Assembly: GCA_030761205.1 (NCBI GenBank)
Contig: JAULJL010000002.1
Span: forward strand, 23,415,010 to 23,479,009
DNA length: 64,000 nucleotides
Direction of reading: 5' to 3'
Origin: Fremontodendron californicum
Lineage: Eukaryota; Streptophyta; Magnoliopsida; Malvales; Malvaceae
The position numbers were made by a program, and so were the translations under genes. Positions 59,463-64,000 of this stretch are shown here, one piece after another. The notes below the pieces were generated by a model. It was not told the origin of the DNA and made no database searches. It saw only the letters and a list, made by a program, of their open reading frames with translations. Positions within the stretch are counted from its first letter, which is position 1, and every line of letters starts with the position of its first letter.

Positions 59463-61171
59463 AGAAAAGAAAAAAGAAAAGAAAAGTATGATACTGTGCA
59501 TATGTGAATTTGGATGATTCCAAATGTAAAATTGAAAATTCCATGTATATATTTCCCCTGAGGATTGCTTTTCAATGAGAATATTCGTGCTTGATATGAG
59601 AAATGGCCATATTTCTTATTCCTATCACTAAGAAGAAACTATCCCTAGTCACCCCTTTGAGCCTTAGGAATCCTTTCTTTCTTTGAACCCTGATCAAAGA
59701 TCACCCTCCACACTGGGGGGAAAGGTGACAAAAAATCTCCAAAAAAAATTATGGCAAAAAGAGCCATAAAAAAAAGTGTGAAATCAAAGAATGGAAAATG
59801 AAAGCCAAGAACGAAACGAAACAAGAATCAAAATTCAAAGGAAAAAAATCCAAAAAGGTTGAATGTTTCGAAAATGGAACCTCCTCATAAAATGATCCTT
59901 GATCCAATCACCCTTAAACACATTTTGGGCCTATTTATCCTTTCTTTCTAAACTCGAAGCTTGGCCTACATTACGTGCTTTTAATGTACATTTTGACCAA
60001 GCTCGGGTATTTAATTTGAAGGGTTTTTCTCAGATTTCATCCAGTCTTTTGCAATTGTCATTTTTATCACGGAAGCATTTAGAATTCTCAGATGCATGGT
60101 GGAAACACAAAAAAGAAAAATGAAAAAAGAATGTAAAAGGAGAGGTTTAAGTCGAAAACCCGAAAAGGACGACTTAAAATGGAACGGGGGACACTTAGGT
60201 TGAAAACCCTCAAAGGGTGGCCCAAGTACTAAATCAATGCTCTGTGTAGAGGGGGAGAAGGTATCAGGAATTCAGAGAAAAGGGTAAACCTCATCTGAAG
60301 CAACAACGAAAGCTGAGAAGTCACCCAAGCAAATGGTTTGCTCAAAAGACATTTTAGAGGAATTAAAGCAGGAGGGGTCCAGGATATTCCGCATCTGGGG
60401 CATCTATACCTTTTTATTTGCACTCTCCTTTTAAACCCTGATATTCATCTTTTTTATCTAAACCTTTTTGTAATAAACTCTTGTTGGACCTTTCATGGCA
60501 TTTGGCTGTTCTATACCATCTTTCATACATGTTGTGATGCATTTTGAAAGTATTCAAATTGAATGATGATTATTAAACATAAGAGTCTTTAAGTAAAAGG
60601 ATTTCCTTGCATTACTATGGAGTAGATTTAAAATATTAGAGGAGGTTCGAAAACCACTAGAATATGGAGAAAACTTACAACAATCCATAATGCTGAAAAA
60701 CTCATCAAGTGGGAAATTTGGATGCGCTAAACACATCGACCCGAGATACTGAAGAGCTCATCAAGAAATGCAAAATCAAAGATATGATTGAAAATACTGT
60801 CGTAGAGTCAAAACCAGTGGACCATGTTGAAACCATAAAGAAGAGCTCATCAAGTAGAGCAAGATCATGGATAGGTGAAAGACATCGCCATCGAGTTAGA
60901 AAATCTGGAGAAAACTCGTGACAATCCCATTGCTGGAGTAAACAGTGGTGTTGAGAAGATTCGTGAACCTCAGTGAAATCATGGATTAAAACTCATAACA
61001 ATCATATAATTGCATTCATCCCTAGGGAACATGCATCTTACAAGCATTTTGCAAAACTTATCATCAACATCATTGCATTCGACTAACATTGCAGGAACTA
61101 TAGAAAGCTTTCCTTTTTTAGTCCAACACAGCTGACACAAAAGGAAGCAAGCACTTTATCCAAATTTTTTT

Positions 61172-61880
61172 GGACAAGACATCCAGAATATAATTATATA
61201 CAGTACCGTGTGAAAAGAGATTTTTTGAAAACTCTGCCGGGGAGCTCGATTATCCTGACACATGTCACTTATATAAACTTTTTTGGACAAGACAACCAGA
61301 TTATTCAGACAAGACATCCAAAATTTTCTTTGGACAAGACATCCAGAATATAATTATATACAGTGCCGTGTGAAAAGAGATTTTTCGAAAACTCTACCGA
61401 GTTGCCGAGGACTCAATTATCCTGACACATGTCACTTATATAAACTTTTCTGGACAAGACAACCAGATCATTCGGACAAGACGGACAAACCTTTTGGACA
61501 AGACATCCAAAATTTTCTCTGGACAAGACATCCATAATATAATTATATACCGTGCCATGTGAAAAGAGATTTTTTGAAAACTCTGTCGGGTTGTCGGGGA
61601 ACTCGATTATCCTGACACATGTCACTTATATAAACTTTTCTGAACAAGAAAACTAGATCATTGGGACAAGATATCCAAACCTTTTGGACAGGACATCCAA
61701 AATTTTCTCTGGACAAGACATCCAGAATATAATTTATATACAGTGCCATGTGAAAAGAGATTTTTCGAAAACTCTACCGGGTTGCTGGGGAGCTCAATTA
61801 TCCTGACACATATCATTTATATAATTTTCCTGGACAAGACAACCAGATTTAGGACAAGACATCCAAGATTTTGCCAATCG
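61172..61880 (+). repeat. 3' UTR tandem repeat A, element 2
   Basis: Four units start near 61172, 61332, 61521 and 61711 with GGACAAGACATCCA, spaced 160, 189 and 190 bp. Confidence 0.85.
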
Positions 61881-62250
61881 AACTCGTTTCCTTTAGACGT
61901 ATCGAGCCTTGATTAGTCAGGGAGTTCAAGTTAAGGACAAATTTTATTATTTTATTCAAAGCTACAACAAGTTGAAGTAAGGCCCCGAGACTTCTATCGA
62001 GGTATTATCTTCTCTTGCAAATCAAACTCGTTTCCTTAAGACGAGTCGAGCCTTGATTAGTCAGGGAAATCAAGTTAAGGAGAAATTTTATTGTTTTATT
62101 CAAAGCTACACCAAGATGAGGTAAGGCCCCGGGATTTTCGTCGAGGTATTATCTTTCTCTTGCAAATCGAACTTGTTTCCTTAAGACGGATCGAGCCTTG
62201 ATTAGTCGAGGAATTCAATTTAAGGTCAAATTTCTTTAATTTTATTTTAT
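61873..62250 (+). repeat. 3' UTR tandem repeat B, element 2
   Basis: Three units start near 61873, 62015 and 62159, with TTTCCTTAAGACG and GAGCCTTGATTAGTC. Confidence 0.85.
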
Positions 62251-62439
62251 TTTACAGTTTACAAAAAAATCAAAAAAACAAAAAAAAAAAATCAAAAACT
62301 CAAAAAATAAACAATAAATGGAAAATGGAAAATGGAAAATGGAAATTCCCCTTTCTTATCCTTCACATGTGATTTCACTGACCGGACAAAATTATTGTCT
62401 ATTTTATCTTTTCCTGATTCCTGATTCTCAGCAATAGTC

Positions 62440-62452
62440 AAAGAGGGGCAGC
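62440..62452 (+). other. Polypurine tract of element 2
   Basis: AAAGAGGGGCAGC directly precedes the LTR start at 62453. Confidence 0.75.
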
Positions 62453-64000
62453 TGTTGACACCTAATTTTGTCCGGGCCCCTTAAACTGGCTAAATTCTCC
62501 CTTTCAACTCCCCGGAACGCAAGGAGACTTCCACCATTCCACAGATGGGTCCCCAAGATTTTGGTTCAGAGGTCAGCACAAAAAGTCAACTCAAAAAAAG
62601 TCAACCCCACAAAAGTCAACCTTGAAAAGTCAACCACTAAAAAAGTCAATTCTCAATCAAAATCAAGATTCAGAGTTGAATTGAACAACGGCAAAAGAAT
62701 TTTATAATCCAAGGGAGAGTTCGAAAGATGGGTTGCGAGAATTCAGTGTAGGGGAAGACCTAATCCAGCAAATTTGGGGAAAACTGCATTAATGGCCCAA
62801 TTCGGTGAAATTGAAGCCCCTAGTTGATAAAGGGTGAATAAACAAAGATAGCCCAAGGCCCAGTTTCAAGTGGATCCCAAGGAAGAGCCGGTTAGAGCAT
62901 GAATAGAAAAATGATAAAATTGTCAAGTTTGAAAAGGGCAAAACTAAATCAGTAGGGAATTTGATCGTAAAAATTGGGCATTTCGGGACCAACTCAGATT
63001 CAATATAATACAAAGGAAGTAGAAAAAGAAAATCCAGAAATCGGACACGTTTTGAGTAAAATCGAGATTTCGAAGGTTAAAGGGCAATATCGAAAAATCC
63101 CAAAGATAATTTCGGGAAAAATAGCGAACGAGCTCAAGAAATTATGAAAACTTTCAAATCTGAGTTTTATAATTTTTGGAAGAGATTGGTGAAGAAAAAT
63201 CCGGAATTGGAGCTCATTTGAAAAATGGCAAAGCTCGGGTGCACTAACCTGAAATTCCAAAAGATAATTCCGGGAAAAATAGCAAACGAGCTCGAAAAAT
63301 TATGAAAACTTCCAGATCTGAGTTCTATAATTTTTGAAAGAGATTGGTGCAGAAAAATCCAAAATTGGAGCTCATTTGAAAAATGGAAAAGTTCGGGTGC
63401 ACTAACCCGAATTCCAAAAGATAATTTCGGGAAAAATAGCAAACGAGCTCGAATAATTATGAAAACTTCCAGATCTGAGTTTTCTAATTTTTGGAAGAGA
63501 TTGGTGAAGAAAAATCCAGAATCGGAGCTCATTTGAAAAATTACAAAATTCGGGTGCACTAACCCAGAATTCCAAAAGATAATTCCGGGAAAAACAGCAA
63601 ACGACATCGAAAATTATAAAAACTTCCAGATACGTGTTTTATAATTTTTGGAAGAAATTGGTGAAGAAAAATCCGGAATTGGAGCTTAAATGAAAAGGCA
63701 TAATTTGGGGGCACTAAACCGAAATTTTAGAGATAAATCCGAAAGAAATGGCGAACGAGTTCAGAAAAATGTGAAAACCTCCATAATCAAGTTTTACATT
63801 GAATGGGATGAGTTGGAAAAGACAAATCTGAAGTTGGGGTCCATTTGTAGTTAAATTAAGTTCGGGGGGCTAAAAGGTAATTTTACCGAAGAAATCGAAA
63901 AGGGCCAATTTTGCAAAATTAAAAAGGTGAAAAATGAAGGGATTCTAGATTATCCCAGGTTTTGGCCGGCTAGCATATGGGAGAAGGGTGGAGATTTATT
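62453..64000 (+). mobile_element. Start of compound LTR block 3 (cut by window end)
   Basis: Starts TGTTGACACCTAATTTTG (one change from the other LTR starts). AGTCAA boxes lie at 62575-62650 and 158-bp repeats at 63080-63800. It follows 3103-4640 closely to the window end, so the array may continue to the right. Confidence 0.75.
63080..63800 (+). repeat. 158-bp tandem repeats in block 3
   Basis: About 4.5 units with GAGCTCGAAAAATTATGAAA, in register with 3720-4440. Confidence 0.8.

Larger units (their letters stand above)
59463..62452 (+). other. 3' UTR of element 2
   Basis: Counterpart of 119-3102, with the same A and B arrays. A run of GGAAAATGGAAAATGGAAAA at 62319-62343 is longer here than in the other copies. 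No gene is seen; short open frames near 59899, 60338 and 60709 are not conserved as coding. Confidence 0.75.
44093..64000 (+). mobile_element. Element 2: most complete Tat/Ogre-type retrotransposon (3' LTR cut by window end)
   Basis: Order: 5' LTR 44093-48854, PBS 48858, leader, ORF1, gag, PRO, candidate intron, RT, RNase H, second RNase H, INT, 3' UTR, PPT 62440-62452, and the start of the 3' LTR at 62453. Two RNase H domains, an upstream ORF and no chromodomain point to the Tat/Ogre lineage. Many stops and frameshifts make it non-autonomous. It is the reference for reading the other two copies. Confidence 0.85.

Noticed and set aside
1..64000. Host genes, tRNA or rRNA genes
   Set aside because: No non-retroelement coding similarity or tRNA/rRNA-like sequence was recognised on either strand. 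The only tRNA-related signals are the primer-binding sites.

Overview
The window is AT-rich plant nuclear repeat DNA with no recognisable host gene, tRNA or rRNA. It consists almost entirely of decayed Ty3/gypsy LTR retrotransposons of the Tat/Ogre type. The evidence is a GAG-PRO-RT-RNaseH-second RNaseH-INT order, an extra ORF (ORF1) upstream of gag, an intron-like gap between PRO and RT, large LTRs starting TGTAGACACC, and tandem subrepeats between pol and the 3' LTR. A seed plant is therefore the likely source; the species cannot be told from the sequence. All identity figures below are estimates by eye.

Layout. 1-118 is the last piece of pol of element 0, followed by its 3' untranslated region (119-3102) and polypurine tract. 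3103-22075 is a compound LTR block of about 19 kb. It contains an LTR head (3103-5997), an inverted LTR half (5998-8942), an LTR tail with a CATGCCATGTCATT minisatellite (8943-11965), a second copy of the tail (11966-13193), an inverted LTR (13194-16957) with its own inverted polypurine tract and 3' UTR (16958-17266), and a complete forward LTR (17267-22075). Element 1 follows: primer-binding site, structured leader, ORF1 (22907-24890), gag and a scrap of protease (25366-27300), then a deletion of nearly all pol, and the 3' UTR (27301-29970). 29971-48854 repeats the same compound block. Element 2 follows with ORF1 (49718-51703), gag (52179-54060), PRO, a candidate intron, RT, two RNase H domains and integrase (54061-59462), 3' UTR (59463-62452), and the start of a third block (62453-64000).

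The whole arrangement is therefore a tandem array: internal region, 19-kb block, internal region, 19-kb block, internal region, start of a block. The unit is about 26.8 kb, or about 32.5 kb where pol is intact. Equivalent parts of neighbouring units look about 90-97 percent identical, while the forward LTR at 17267 and the LTR head at 29971 that flank element 1 are only about 85 percent identical. Several premature stop codons are shared by elements 1 and 2, so duplication probably followed inactivation and arose by recombination rather than fresh transposition. No element here can encode a complete polyprotein.

The observations most worth a second look are: the 19-kb TG...CA block that behaves like a giant LTR; a chain of covarying stem-loops in the 5' leader; a GCCGGG-TT-GCCGGGGA motif scattered through otherwise unrelated parts of the LTR and 3' UTR; W-box clusters at every LTR head; and the candidate PRO/RT intron.
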